Source: Talinum fruticosum (Eukaryota > Streptophyta > Magnoliopsida > Caryophyllales > Talinaceae). From it: DNA of 64,000 nucleotides. Made by a program: the position numbers and the translations under genes. Below the pieces are notes generated by a model. The model was not told where the DNA came from. It was given only the letters and a program-made list of their open reading frames with translations, and did not search any database. Below, in pieces: positions 19,460 through 31,230 of this stretch; within the stretch, counting starts at the first letter, position 1, and every line of letters starts with the position of its first letter. The stretch lies in the NCBI GenBank assembly GCA_021018815.1, contig JAITYX010000160.1, forward strand, positions 124,001 through 188,000, written 5' to 3'.

Positions 19460-20600
19460 AAGAAGAATTTACCCTCAAATTCTCTAGTGTATCATCATCA
19501 AAATAAGGGGATAAATCGGCTACATTGAAGCTTGCGAAGACTCCATATTCACCGTGTAGATCAACCTTGTAGGCATTCTCATTGATCTTCTCCAACAGCT
19601 CGAATGGTCCATTAGCCCTTGGCATTAATTTGCTCATTCTTTTTGAAGGAAACGCTCCTTCCTTAAGTGCACCCACACAAGATCTCCGGGCTGGAAAACC
19701 TTTCTTTTCTTTCCCTTGTCAAACCGTTGCTTGTAGGCGACATTGGTTAGCTCAATCTTTGCTTTCATCCTTTCATGCATCTTCTAGATTTCTTGAACTC
19801 TCTTGACAGCCTTTATGTTGGGTTTTCCTTCCAAACCTCTCGGTGTCAAGTCTAGTGGGGTTAGAGGTTCAACCCCATAGACAGCCTTGAAGGTACTAAC
19901 ACCCGCAGCCTTGGAGCACCATTATAAGCAAACTCAGCATGAGTTAGGAGCTGGTCCCAAGCCTTGGCGTTCGTTTTGATCAAAGCTCTTAATAGCGGGC
20001 CTAGCGTCCGATTTGTAATCTACGTTTGTCCATCCGTTTGTGGATGACAAGTGGTGTTAAACTTTAGCTTGGTCCCCAATTTCCTCCAAAGAGTAATCTA
20101 GAAATGGCTTAGAAACTTGCTATCTCGGTCAAAAACGATAGACTTTGGTATGCGATGGAGTCTCACAATCTCTTTGAAGTATAAATCAGCCACATGAGTT
20201 GCATCATTGGTTTTATTGCACGGAACAAAGTGAGCCATTTTAGAGAAATGGTCCACGACCACTAGGATGGAGTCTTTGTTCCTTTGTGTTCTCGGCAGCC
20301 CCAAAATGAAATCCATGCTCACGTTCTCCCATGGTTGATTTGGTGTTGGAAGAGGCATATAGAGCCCTTGAGAAAGAGAATGACTCTTTGCTTCTTGACA
20401 AACCGCACACCTCTTCAAGATGTCTTGCACATCTCTTTCCATGTTCGGCCAAAAGTAGTGCTCCCTTAGCATACTCATCGGTTTGTTTACACCAAAGTGG
20501 CCAACCAAAGCTCCATTTTGTACTTCTCGGATTACCAACTCTCTACTGCCACAACGTGGTATGCAAAGCCGAGCCCTTGAAAAGATAGCCATCTTGGACT
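19460..20600 (-). pseudogene. Integrase, decayed (element G)
   Basis: From 20592 the zinc-binding part reads ALVGHFGVNKPMSMLREHYF and then CAVCQEAKSHS (HHCC type). The catalytic core follows: [27 protein letters not shown], and [13 protein letters not shown] in place of the usual SDRD. The middle of the core (about 19680-20097) is frameshifted and holds stops. The C-terminus at 19476-19676 is recognisable (GPFELLEKINENAYKVDLHG, FNVADLSPYFDDDTLENL) and runs almost to the PPT. Not functional as it stands. Confidence 0.8.
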
Positions 20601-21150
20601 AGGAACTCTCCCTTGGCGTATTTTTGACAATCATGAAATAACTCACCAAGATCTTGATCATTAGAGTACAAGGATTTTAAATGCTCAAAACCAAGAACTT
20701 GAGTTTGTAATTGAAATAGCAAGAGATACCTCCTTGAGAGTGCATCCGCCCCTTTATTCAACTTGCCCGATTTGTGCTTGATGGTAAAATGGAAAGTTTG
20801 CAAATACTTTACCCATTTTCCATGCCTTAGATTGAGTTTATGTTGCTCTTGAATGTATTTTAAAGCCTCATGATCCGAATGAAAAATGAATTCATTAGCC
20901 ACAAGATAATGACTCTAATGCTCCAAAGATGTCACAATGGCATAGAACTCCTTATCACTAAAGAAGGCCATAGGCCGCCCTTCTTGAGAGAGAACTACTC
21001 CAATGCAAACTCCTGAGGCATCACATTCAACCTCAAAGATCTTGTCAAAGCTAGGACCGATGCTTGAGTGAGTTTTACCTTGACAGTTTCAAAAGCCTCT
21101 TGGGCCTTAGCATTCCACTTGAATGCACTCCCCTTTGTACCTCGATCATG
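20600..21150 (-). pseudogene. RNase H domain, decayed (element G)
   Basis: The C-terminal half is open at 20543-20902: EFIFHSDHEALKYIQEQHKL and TFHFTIKHKSGKLNKGADAL followed by SRRYLLLFQLQTQVLGFEHL. The N-terminal half ([20 protein letters not shown] type) is readable near 20960-21040 but frameshifted. The order RT-RH-INT on the minus strand is the normal Ty3/gypsy order. Confidence 0.75.
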
Positions 21151-21797
21151 GGGGCCGTGATGGTACTAAAATTCTTAATGAATCTTCCGTAAAACGTGGC
21201 CAAGCCATTAAAACTCCGTACATCATGAATGCTTGTAGGAACCGCCATGATTGTATGCCTTCCACCTTACTCTCATCTACCTTCACACCATGAGCCGTGA
21301 CAATGTATCCAAGAAAAGTGACTTCCGAGGCAAAGAAGGTACACTTTTGGAGATTGCCAAAGAGATTTTCTTCCTCTAATAGTTCAAGAACTTGTGTGAG
21401 GTGTTTGAGGTGTTCCTCCTCACTTCGGCTATACACCAATATATCATCAAATTATCCTACCACAAACTTGCCAAGAAAAGGCCTAAACACTTGGTTCATG
21501 AGCATCATGAAAGTGTTAGGTGCGTTGGACAATCCGAATGGCATTACAAGCCACTCATACAATCCTCCCTTAGTATTGAATGTCGTTTTCCACTTATCCC
21601 CTTCCCGGATCCGGATTTGGTAGTATCCACTTCTTAAATCCACCTTGGAGAACACTTGTGAGCCATGGAGCTCATCAAGCATATCCTCAAGTCTAGGTAT
21701 GGGATGTCTATACTTGATAGTGATCTTGTTTATGACTCGGTTGTCCATACACATCCTCTTGGATCCATCCTTCTTAGGCACCAAAAGAGTAGGCACC
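21151..21797 (-). pseudogene. Reverse transcriptase, decayed (element G)
   Basis: 21452-21796 encodes [50 protein letters not shown] and [15 protein letters not shown]. The YxDD motif lies at the break between the two open pieces (near 21450: TTTGATGATATATTGG is disturbed to AATTTGATGATATATTGG by one base). 21146-21439 carries the thumb (FLGYIVTAHGVKVDESKVE). An LTR end at 21803 interrupts the RT N-terminus. Confidence 0.8.
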
Positions 21798-21802
21798 GCA
21801 CA

Positions 21803-22264
21803 TGATGTATAGTGGGAGCGGAAGCAAAAGAAGGAAAAACCAATAAAATGCTACCCGGGCGAGAATAGGTCCTGCGAGCGCAGTCTTGGGGAAAGGGTGA
21901 GAGGGGCAAATGATGGAGATTTTGGCTGAAATTTGGTGGGGGATGAGGTAACTGGTCAAGGAAGGTCTGTGTAAAATTTGGGAATTTTTGGAGGTCGGGA
22001 ACACCTTGATCTGCACGCCTGAAGTGAGCAGATCTGGGCTGGATGTCCAGACTCGACACCCTTTGTTTAGATCGAGAGGAGGGGGCCGGTAGGGTTCTTG
22101 GATGGAGCTGAGATTTGGAGGGGATGGACTCAACTCATGTATAGTGATGTGGGTGAAATTTGGGCCGAAGTTGATATGTGGATTGGGGGATATGGATATG
22201 GGAAGTAGTTGGATAAAACCAAGGTCCGGTCTCGGATACGGAGACACCACCGAGGGAACCAAGG
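21803..22264 (-). repeat. 3' LTR of non-autonomous element 2, distal part
   Basis: On the minus strand it ends CCCACTATACATCA at 21803, inside RT of element G. At 22264 it is interrupted by a solo LTR and resumes at 23521; together the pieces make an LTR of about 1.28 kb. The interruption falls between H2 and H3 of its stem-loop module, right after GGTGCCCCTTG. Confidence 0.85.
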
Positions 22265-23515
22265 TGATGGAAAGTGGACTTCCTTAAGATTTGAGCTGAA
22301 AGATATGCATCTTAAAGGGCCAAACATGTTTAAGGATCAACCGAAATTACTTGAATTTGTTCTAATCATTTTTGATCCGGGAGGAAGAGCAAACGAGAAG
22401 GAGGTCTTTTATGAGTTCATGGCCATAAATAAAGTTCATCCAAAGAATCAAGAAGGATAGCCATTAGTAAGGTTACAAGAAAGGTCCAAGCAAACCGCCT
22501 AATTCTCCATGTTAGAGCAAGGTGCATTTCGGCCATGACAAACCGTGAAGTAAAATGTCTTTGCACATAAATAATGTGTATTTGATTCTGGTCGGTCCAA
22601 GGTCAAATACAACATGCCTAGGCGCCTAAGGGGAGCATCCAAAGCAGCCCACATGAAGAGCATTCTAGAAGAATGAAGGAGGCTTGGCAAAGGGGAAACA
22701 AACCGAGGCCACATGTTCCCTAACCATCAAATACTTGGCTGAAATTTCTCCTATCTTAACTTGGAGGAGAGGAAAGAATCTTGTGATTTTTGTTTTGATT
22801 TTGATTTAATTTTTAGCCTTGTTTCAGCTTTGTAAAATGCCATTATGAGGCATTATAAATTCAGCTAGCTTAGCTCATGTAAAATAAACTTTGATGAATT
22901 TATAAACTTGAGCTTTGCTCCTTTTGAGATGGATTTCTCACCCTCTTGAATCCTCATTGCTGTATCCGAGCCTTGGAAAGCTTGGTGGTGTTCTTTGAGT
23001 CTTTACAATCCCCGGTGGTGTTTCTGTATCCGGCCAGATTGCAAAGTGCCCCTTGATTCAGCTTGGTGGTGTTTCTATATCCAAGCCAGAATCCAGGTTC
23101 TATCCAGCGACTTCCATCAACCATATCTCCCAATCCACGAATCATCTCTTTCCCAAATTTCACACACTTCATCTTACATGAGTTGAGACCATCTCCACCA
23201 AATCTCAGCTTAAACCAAGAAGAACTCCGCCCTCCACCCTTGAAACAAACAAAGAGACTCATCCTGGACAGTCAGCATAGAACCCTGACTTTCAGCTATG
23301 TGTTCAAGGCCTTCCCGACCTCCAAAAATTCCAATATTTTTACACAACCTTCTTGGTCCAGTTAATAACCGTCCTGTCAAATTTCAGCTTCAAATTCATC
23401 CATTTACCCCTCCGTTCACATTTTCTCCCAGAACCGCACTTGCAGGACCTGTTCTGGCCAGCTTGCTTGTTCGCGGTTTTCCCCTCTTTTTGCTTCCGCC
23501 TCCCACTACACATCA
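22265..23515 (+). mobile_element. Solo LTR-A with TSD CAAGG
   Basis: It starts TGATGGAAAGTGGAC and ends CCCACTACACATCA. It is flanked by perfect 5 bp target duplications CAAGG (22260-22264 and 23516-23520). The interior was lost by LTR-LTR recombination. It sits within the opposite-strand LTR of a non-autonomous element. Confidence 0.95.
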
Positions 23516-23520
23516 CAAGG

Positions 23521-24342
23521 GGCACCTTCAATCTGGCCGGATACAGAAACACCACCGGAAGATTGGAAGGACTCAAAGGACACCACCTCATAGCCAACTA
23601 GGATATAGCATTGAGAATTTAGGGGCCGAGAAATCCATCTTGAAAGAGCAAACCAGCTCACGGGTTCATATATTCATCATCAAAGTTGATCTTTACAAAG
23701 CTGAATGTTTAGACTATTTATAAGGAAATAAAACATGCTGGAAATTAATCAAAACTAAAACATAATCTAAGGCCTAAAAGAAAGATTACAAGATCAATGG
23801 CCTAAAATATGTTAACCCCTTTTCCAAGCCAACTTGGGAACATGTGGCTAAAATTGAAAGGCAATTTTCAGCCATGTATTTCCTTCCCCTTGTGCAAGAA
23901 AGCTTGTCATAGGTCCAACACTTGGATTCTTCCATTAGAGATGATGCTTGGAGATGCTTCTAGACCTTCCCTTGCTGTCCACGCTCGACCCATTCGGATG
24001 GGGCTAAAATATGGTTTGTTTGGTCTTGGAAGACATCCGGCCAGAATGTATAAAAAGAATACCCGGTTGGTTCCTTGGGTATTTTGAACCGTCACTTGTG
24101 GATTATTTGCTCCAACTCTTAAACAATAATTATTTATGTACCATAAGACATAAAGATAATTCTTCACCATAAACCAAGCTCTAGTTCTTCATGTAAAGGT
24201 CGAACCAGATTAGGTGCAAAAATAATCTCCCCTTTGGTTTGAGCTCCTTTTGTAGCTTTGACATGAACTCATGGCTCTTGGCTTTTTGGCATATGAGGAG
24301 ATCATGGTAAAGTATGTTGTAGCCCTTGGTCAATATCCATCA
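23521..24342 (-). repeat. 3' LTR of non-autonomous element 2, proximal part
   Basis: The start is TGATGGATATTGACC at 24342 on the minus strand, preceded by AACAAGGTGAGTG, a degraded PPT, and by GAATTTGAGGACAAATTC as before other 3' LTRs. CATAAATAA near 24137 and CCACATGTTCCC near 23840 are in U3. Confidence 0.85.
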
Positions 24343-24465
24343 CACTCACCTTGTTAGAAAGAATTTGTCCTCAAATTCGGGTATGTCCATAAGGTAAGGA
24401 GAGTGCATAGTAAGGCTATCCACAACATACTTCTTGAATCACTTCACCATTGTTTGCCTTTTGCA

Positions 24466-25987
24466 TTAGCTTAGGCCAACCCAAAGATGGTGGCCATTTT
24501 TCCCTTGCACGCATCCATTCAAGCTTCCCGGTTTGTCAACCTCTCGCTTGCATAGCTTGTTGGGGCTGAATTTGTTGGATGCTTGCCGTTTACTTGGCCT
24601 CATAATTGCACAACCAGATTTGGAAGTATCATGGCACAATTTCACGGGCACAAGTATAGGAGTACTCTCCACATGCTTGGCATAGACACACAAAAATGTC
24701 AATTGCTCAAAATCAACTTCATAAATTTCCAATTGAAATGAAAGCATATACCTCATTTTGGAATTGTACCATTTCAAATGCTCAAAAGTTATTTGTGCAA
24801 GACAATCATTTTTCTCCAAGTGCATATGCCAAGGAACCTTGACCAAAAACTCAACGATGATTTGTGTAGCCCCATGTAGAGGCTCTAGTTGCTTTCGGCC
24901 TTCATCATAGTGGACAGAATAGGGCCTGTCCGAATGCATTTCAAACACTCGGTTTGGAAATTTTGATGGAAAATGCTCAACTCCTTGGCTCCTAAAACAT
25001 GTTCGGTTTGAGCTAGGGACAAAGCACCTTTTGGGAAGAGGAGTTGGGATTTTTGTGGGAAAAATAGGGGTTGGACAGATTGGGAACAAGGCTGGACAGA
25101 ATGTGTTTGTGGGGAAAATGGATTTGTGTGGGTTTGCTCGGTGGGCAGAATGTAGTGATTTTGAAGGCTCATTTCCACACCAAAAATTTCATCAATGGCC
25201 ATAAAATAGGGGCTGTCCATAAACATCCAATTTGCTCTCAAAATGGACTCACATAAATTTTCCATGAAATCACCCAAGGGGCTGTCCACTAGAGCTAACA
25301 TACGGCTGTCCACATGAGCTAGCACACGGCTCATTTTCACACCCAAAAATTCATCAATAGTCATCAAAACAGAATGCTCATGGTGGAGCTCACAAACTTG
25401 ATCATTAGAACACACACAGATACTAGGAGTGCTTGACAACCCATATGGAATAACTAGCCAATCCAACAACCATGGTCTATCCAACAACAAGTAACAAGCA
25501 TCTAAAATCATGATAATGCTCCAAAATTCTCCAAGATGATTCTTGTTACTTTCAAACAAATTAGGACACCAAAAATGTGATTGGAATCCTTTACCTTGCA
25601 AAGACCATTGGAAGCCAAGTGGGTGTAGGATGACCGAAAGTTGGAGGCTCACGGGTTCCACCATGTCAAAGCTAGCCTCATGCTCTTCTTGCTCATCTTG
25701 CTCCTCAAGCAACTCATCAAACGTTGGAGGCAACTCAAAATCAATTGGTTGGCACACATCCTCCAATTTGTTGTCAATATGCTCATCAAACTTGGGAGAC
25801 AAGGCAAAGTGTGGTTCATTCTCCTTATGCTCCTCATGGAGCTCTTCACATTCAACCAAAGTAAAACTTGGTTGAGGGGTTGGGAAATTTTGTGGTGGAA
25901 GGGAAGGGTAATCACCGAATGTTGGTGAGGATTTTTGGGGGTTTTGTGGGGTAGAGGTGGCTGGACCGTGGGTTTTTGTGGAGGTTT
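24466..25987 (-). pseudogene. Non-autonomous element 2 ORF2: relic PR-RT-RH polyprotein
   Basis: Two overlapping open pieces (25859-24885 and 25089-24466) cover this ORF. The N-terminal acidic part has NEPHFALSPKFDEHIDNKLE and QPIDFELPPTFDELLEEQDE. Then come decayed enzyme motifs: LHPLGFQWSLQGKGFQ and ILDACYLLLDRPWLLDW (PR tail, catalytic DSG missing), directly fused to LVIPYGLSSTPSICVCSND ([16 protein letters not shown]; no YxDD). SVQP repeats follow, then RYMLSFQLEIYEVDFEQLTF, resembling the RH-INT linker RYLLLFQLQTQVLGFEHLKS. It shares CVYAKHVES...KLCH with the 53 kb ORF. No catalytic residues remain. Confidence 0.65.
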
Positions 25988-25992
25988 AAAGG

Positions 25993-27250
25993 TGATGGAA
26001 AGTGGACCACCTTAGACTTTGAGCTGAAAGCTATTCATTTGGAAGGTTCAAACCTACCCGGGACTCAACCAAAATTACTTGAATTTGTCTTAATTATTTT
26101 TGATCCCGGAGGATAGAGAGCCAAGAGTTTGACCTTTTTTATGACTTAATGTTCATAAATAAATATGCAAGGAGACTAGTCAAGGAGAATCAAGACAAAC
26201 ACCTCCATGTTAAAGCAAGGCGCAATTCAGCCATGACATGCCGTGAAGAGAGGCCCTTTCAAATCTATGCATATAAATAAGCTTGTATTTAATTCTGGCC
26301 GGTCCAAGGATAAATACAATATACCTCAAGGAAGCATCCAATGAAACCACACGTGAAGAGCATTCTAGAAGGCACTCAATATGGTGGATGATGAGTTGAT
26401 TTGAAGAAGGCTTGGGAAAGGGGAAAACAAGCCATAACCACATGTTCCCAATTTTGACAATACTTGGCTAGAATTCACTCTAGCTTAACTTGGAGGAGGG
26501 GAAAGAATCTTGGCTAATTTTGTTTTGATTTTGCTTTAATTTTTAGCTAAGTTTTCAGCTTGTAAAATGCCAATGTGAGGCATTATATATTCAGCTAGCA
26601 TAGCTCTTGTAAAAACAACTTTGATGAATTTATAAACTTGAGCTTTGCTCCTTTTGAGATGGATTTCTCAACCCTTTGAAATTCTCATTGCTGTATCCGA
26701 GCCTTGGCAAGCTTGGTGGTGTCCTTTGAGTCTTTACAATCCCCGGTGGTGTTTCTGTATCCGGCCAGATTGCAAAGTGCCCCTCGGTTCAGCTTGGTGG
26801 TGTTTACGTATCCAGGCCAGAACCCGGGATTTATCCAGCGACTTTCCACCCCCATATCTCCCAATCCACAGCTCATCTCCTTCCCAAATTTCACCCACAT
26901 CATCATACACGAGTTGAGTCCATTCATTCCCTCCAAATCTCAGCTCAATCCAAGAAGAACTCCATCCCCAGCACCAAAAACAAACAAAGAACCTCATTCT
27001 GGACAGCCGACCAGCGAGGCTTTCTGTTTGCCTTTGGTTCAAGGTGATCCCGACCTTGGATGCTGCCCAAATTTTACCACAACCTTTCCCAACCAGTTAA
27101 CTAACTCTCCACCAAATTTCGTCCAAAAACTCCATCATTTACCCCTCCTTTCATCCTTTTCCCCAGAACCGCACCTGCAGGTCCTATTCTGGCCAGCTTG
27201 CTTGTATGCGGTTTTGCTTCAACTTTTGCTTCCGCTCCCACTACACATCA
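25993..27250 (+). mobile_element. Solo LTR-A with TSD AAAGG
   Basis: It starts TGATGGAAAGTGGACC and ends CCCACTACACATCA. The perfect 5 bp duplication AAAGG lies at 25988-25992 and 27251-27255. It splits the minus-strand interior of non-autonomous element 2. Its module H2 (CTTTACAATCCCCGG with CCGGCCAGATTGCAAAG) is another covarying stem. Confidence 0.95.
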
Positions 27251-27428
27251 AAAGGTCTGGACAGTAGGGGTTAAGGAGGGAGGTTGGTGATTTTTTGGTG
27301 GCTTGGTTTGGTGTTTTGTGGTGAAGGAAGTGGGGGCTGGTTTGTTGGCTTCGGTGGGGAAATGTGGGGGCTGTTTTTGTGGTGTGTTGAGGCATTTTGT
27401 GGAGGTGAGTCGGGCTGGACATTTGGGT
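27251..27428 (-). pseudogene. Pro-rich spacer of non-autonomous element 2
   Basis: Translation on the minus strand is Pro/Thr/Ser-rich, similar in composition to the stretch after the Gag-like domain at 52100-52260. It links the Gag-like ORF to the ORF2 piece beyond the solo LTR. No motif is recognisable. Confidence 0.5.
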
Positions 27429-27803
27429 TTATGGAAGGAGAAAAAGAGGGGGCTGAAAGTTTAGGGAAAAGGAAGATGAACTCCCCTTGTTACCTTGTTT
27501 GCTCTCTGTGGGAGGAAGTTTGCAAGCAAATTGGCAAAATTTTCTTAGCAACTTTCCTCTCAACTTACCCCATGTGTGCACGTTTGCTTTGCCTCTTTTC
27601 TTCCTTCTCATCTTGTATATTGTCCACCAAGTGAGGGCATGATTCCTCAACTTAGATACAACAATCTCCATTTTCTCATGCTCTTCTAATCTCAAGTTTT
27701 CAAAGGCCTCTTCAACCTTGATAAGCCAACTAGAAAATCGATCTTGTTGACCATAGAATTTAGGCACCATTAGATTGACCAACTCAAAATTAGAAGGAGC
27801 CAT
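27429..27803 (-). CDS. Gag-like protein of non-autonomous element 2
   Basis: Starts MAPSNFELVNLMVPKFYGQQ and continues DRFSSWLIKVEEAFENLRLE, HALTWWTIYKMRRKKRGK and HTWGKLRGKLLRKFC. The layout (FxGxxDxFxxWLxxVExxFxxxxL..LxxxALTWW......W..L+.KL...F) is that of the plant Retrotrans_gag capsid domain. The family is distinct from the DEFLDWLRTVERIFDYKEV Gag of the autonomous elements here. Unlike the 51.8 kb copy it stays in one frame through the TWW...KLRGKLL region. No zinc knuckle is seen. The frame ends at 27429 in low-complexity sequence. Confidence 0.75.
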   Translation of the reverse strand: MAPSNFELVNLMVPKFYGQQDRFSSWLIKVEEAFENLRLEEHEKMEIVVSKLRNHALTWWTIYKMRRKKRGKANVHTWGKLRGKLLRKFCQFACKLPPTESKQGNKGSSSSFSLNFQPPLFLLP

Positions 27804-27959
27804 TTAAGCTCTCAAAAATCCAAATGCCAAATGGTGTTCTCGGTGGTAAAGGGAAAATGGGCAGAAATTCTTTTTTGTGTTTTGGTTTTGGGTTTTTTGT
27901 GGAGCTGGCTGTTTTTGGGTTTATGGGGAATGCATACAATCCACCAAGGATCAGAACTT

Positions 27960-27971
27960 GCTCTGATACCA
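27960..27971 (-). other. Primer-binding site
   Basis: TGGTATCAGAGC on the minus strand, 4 bases after the LTR end at 27976; perfect match to the plant initiator-Met type. Confidence 0.9.
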
Positions 27972-27975
27972 AAGT

Positions 27976-28284
27976 TGATATATAGTGGGAGCGGAAGCAA
28001 AAGAAGAAGGAAAAACCAATAAAATGCTACCCGGGCAGAATAGGTCCTGCAAGCGCGATCTTGGGGAAAAGGGTGAAAGGAGGGGCAAATGATGGAAATT
28101 TTGGCTGAAATTTGGTGGGGGATGAGAACTGGTCAAGGAAGGTCCGTGTAAAATTTGGGAATTTTTGGAGGTCGGGAACACCTTGATCCGCACGCTCGAA
28201 GTGAGCGATACTAGGCTGGATGTCCAGATTGACACCCTTTGTTTAGATCGAGGGGGCCGGTAGCGTTCTTGGATGGAGCTGAGA
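27976..28284 (-). repeat. 5' LTR of non-autonomous element 2, terminal 309 bp
   Basis: Ends CCCACTATATATCA next to the PBS and is homologous to the end of the LTR at 21803. It is cut after about 310 bases by the end of LTR-D (28285). The missing part of this LTR is not found on the far side of the D block, so sequence was lost there. Confidence 0.8.
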
Positions 28285-28467
28285 TGATGTGCCAAAACGC
28301 AAGGCTACACCGATCCCGAAAACGAGTGCGCCAAATGTAATTCGAGAGACTCGAGAATGGGCTTAGAAGTGACCAATGAAATAGTAAACAACGGGGATTA
28401 AGCTAGTCACTCGTGAGGAGATGATTAGCAAAGTAACCAGCACGAGATAGGACAATAACAAAATAAA

Positions 28468-28564
28468 CTAGAACTATCCAAGGATACGAGATATCACCAC
28501 CGAGGATAAAACTAGGGCACTAATCACACTTAGTGATACAGCTACCACCACACTAAGTATAATC
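28468..28564 (-). other. LTR stem-loop module (family D)
   Basis: On the minus strand H2 pairs GATTATACTTAGTG with CACTAAGTGTGATTAG around TGGTGGTAGCTGTAT. H3 pairs CTAGTTTTATCCTCGG with CTTGGATAGTTCTAG around TGGTGATATCTCGTAT. A GTGCCCTAG spacer separates them. The same architecture occurs in unrelated LTR sequence. Confidence 0.65.
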
Positions 28565-28708
28565 GGACTCTTCGAACACAGACCTAATTATGCCACTAAT
28601 TAGACAAGCAAAAGAGAATTTTGGGGTTGAAAGGAGCACTTGCTCAACTTTACTTAGCATATAGCCAATATCAAAATCATCATCCTTTACAAAGAGAGAG
28701 CCCATGTA

Positions 28709-28716
28709 TATTTATA
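28709..28716 (-). promoter_or_regulatory. TATA box of LTR-D
   Basis: TATAAATA on the minus strand within GGCCTATAAATATACATGG, conserved in all three LTR-D copies (also near 34211 and 42237). Confidence 0.65.
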
Positions 28717-29331
28717 GGCCTCTTAGCTAGGGTACATCACTCTAATCTAAGGGTTATAAATCCCCTTTTACATTCAATGGTTGTGATATATTCAGCAAAA
28801 TAAAAGGATAAAAAACAAAGACAACAGGTAAATAATTACAGCAGAAAAAGGACAGCAGAAAAGGAGGGGGACCATAGAATCGGTAGTACAAAGTTGTACG
28901 GTTACGAGTCCAGTGACAGCTACGATCGTTGTCACCAAATTCTTTTGCTTTCCGATCCTTAACTTTCCTTTTCGGCTCTGCTGAAGATGCCTAGATGATG
29001 ATCAAGTAGTCTAAGCTCGAAGCGAGGACTCGAGAAAAGATCATTTAACGTCCGAGCTCGAAGCGAGGACTCGAAAAAGATCTCTTGGCTTATTTTTCCT
29101 CCGAATATTTCGACTTGTCCGACTCCCTTACTCTTGTCTTACTCCTGTCCGAGGAGACAGGACAAGTATTTACGAGTGTGGCTAAAACTCCCTTGATGCT
29201 GCGTTATCAATGAAGACCCAGCAATGGTTTCGAGGGTTCCGTAATGAAGTCGGAGGACTCGGAATTATCACTCGATTCCGGTCGGCTCTCGGTCTTAGTT
29301 GGAGTGCGGGTTTGTGGTGTCCACCCCATCA

Positions 29332-29341
29332 TCCTCCCCAA
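29332..29341 (-). other. Polypurine tract of D1
   Basis: TTGGGGAGGA on the minus strand, abutting the LTR start. An identical tract precedes the LTR at 34836. Confidence 0.8.
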
Positions 29342-30470
29342 CTTGAAAAGAATTTGCCCTCAAATTCTCGAGTGAATTATCTTCCAAGTAAGGAGATAAA
29401 TCAGCAACATTGAAAGTAGTCGAGACATTGTATTCTCCGGGTAAATTCACCTTGTAAGCGTTGTCATTGATTCTCTCAAGTACTTCAAATGGTCCATCTG
29501 CCCTTGGCATCAACTTAGACTTGCGCTTGGAAGGAAAACGCTCCTTCCTTAGGTGGATCCACACGAGATCTCCTGGTTGAAAAACCACCCTTCTGCGATT
29601 TTTGTTAGCGCTAGCCTTGTAACTCAGATTAGCTTGCTCAGTCCGGCTCGACTTTCGCATGCAAGTCCCGAATCCGAGCAGCTCTTTTCACGACGTCGGT
29701 ATGAGGCTTTCCATCAAAGGCTCTTGGGGTCAGATCAATAGGTGACAGAGGTTCCATGCCATAAACAATCTTAAAGGGCGAAACATTGGTAGTCTTGTTT
29801 GGCGTGTGATTGTAAGCAAACTCAGCATGTGGAAGAAGTTGATCCCACATCTTAATATTCGATTTGATTAGCGTTACGAGCAAGACTCCCAAAGTTACTG
29901 TTTGTAACCTCGGTCGACCATCTGGCTGAGGATGGCAAGTGGTGCTTGTACTTCAACTTCGTTCCCAATTTCTTCCAAAGGGTAACCCGAAATGACTCGA
30001 AACTTCGCATCTCTATCCGAGACCATTGTCCTTGGGATCCCATGCAGCCTTACAACTTCTCGAAGTATAGGTCAGCAACCGAGTGTAGCATCATTGGTTT
30101 TGTTGCAAGCAATGAAGTGAGCCATCTTAGAAAATCGATCAACAACAACCGAGAATAGAATCTTTCCCTTTCGAGTCCTTGGTAGACCTGAATGAAGTCT
30201 AGACTTACATCCACCCGGGGCTGAGTTGGAACCGGTAATGGAGTGTAAAGTCCTTGAGGCGAGGAATGGCTCTTGGCATATTGGCATACCACACACCGCC
30301 TGATGATGTCTTGAACATCTTTGTCCATGCTTGGCCAGAAATAATGCTCCTTGAGCATCCGAGTTGTCTTTTTCTCTCCGAAATGGCCAGCAAGTCCTCC
30401 AGAATGGACTTCCCTTATAATCAACTCTCTTGTGCCACGACTAGGCACACACAATCGATACCCTTGAATA
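29342..30470 (-). pseudogene. Integrase of D1
   Basis: Zinc part (30454 downwards): [20 protein letters not shown] and [20 protein letters not shown]. The core is frameshifted near 30180 ([10 protein letters not shown] against the expected [10 protein letters not shown]), then [20 protein letters not shown]. Further pieces are WDQLLPHAEFAYNHTPNKTT and SPFKIVYGMEPLSPIDLTPR. The C-terminus is open at 29295-29660: FQPGDLVWIHLRKERFPSKR, GPFEVLERINDNAYKVNLPG and FNVADLSPYLEDNSLENLRA. It runs into the 3' LTR. Integrates the cDNA; inactive here because of several frameshifts. Confidence 0.85.
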
Positions 30471-31230
30471 GGTACCCTCCTTGTATTTGGAACTCACCCT
30501 TGGACCGAGTTTGGCATTCTTGGTAGAGGGTTCCAAAATCTTTGTCATCCGCATATAGGCTCTTCAAATGTTCAAACCCGAAGACACAAGTTTCTAACCG
30601 AAACAACAGCAGGTATCTTACGGACGAGCATCGGCGCCCTTGTTAAGTCTGTCCCGATTTGTGTTTGATTGAAAAATGAAAGGTCCGAAGGTACTCAACC
30701 CATTTCGCATGTCGCGGGTTCAACTTGTGTTGGCCCCGAATGTACTTGAGGGCTTCATGATCCGAGTGCGGAATGAATTCTTGGGCCACCAAGTAATGAT
30801 TCCAATACTCTAATGACCGAATGATGGCATAGAATTCCTTGTCATAGGTAGAGTATCTTCGCTTGGTATCACACGACTTCTCACTAAAATAAGCGATGGG
30901 ACGACCCTCTTGAGTGAGAATTCCACCAATACCTACTCCGGAGGCATCACACTCAACTTCGAAAATCTTCTCAAAGCCGGGCGGGGCTAGGACGGGAGCA
31001 CAGGTCGGTTTAGCCTTGATAGCTTCAAAAGATTTCGAGCCTGAGGTGTCCAAACAAAAGAAGCTGTTTCGAGCACCTCGGTCATAGGAGCGAGTGATAG
31101 TGCTGAAGTCTTTGATGAACCTCCTATAGAAAGATGCAAGTCCATGAAAGCTCCGAACGTCGTGTATGCTTTTGGGAGTAGGCCAAGACAGGATAGCCTC
31201 AATTTTGCTTTCATCTACTTTCACTCCCTC
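30471..31230 (-). pseudogene. RNase H of D1
   Basis: A mostly open frame (31326-30643) covers [73 protein letters not shown]-type motif (here TQEGRPIAYFSEKSCDTKRR), YSTYDKEFYAIIRSLEYWNH and HSDHEALKYIRGQHKLN. The N-terminal part is the RT thumb/connection, the rest RNase H. Frameshifts lie at about 31080 and 30645. Confidence 0.85.

Larger units (their letters stand above)
28285..29331 (-). repeat. LTR-D copy 1 (1047 bp), 3' LTR of D1
   Basis: It starts TGATGGGGTGGACACC at 29331 and ends TTGGCACATCA at 28285. A PPT (TTGGGGAGGA) precedes it. A minus-strand TATA box (TATAAATA) lies at 28709-28716. The family shares the CATCA end and the stem-loop module with A, B and E but little else. Confidence 0.9.
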
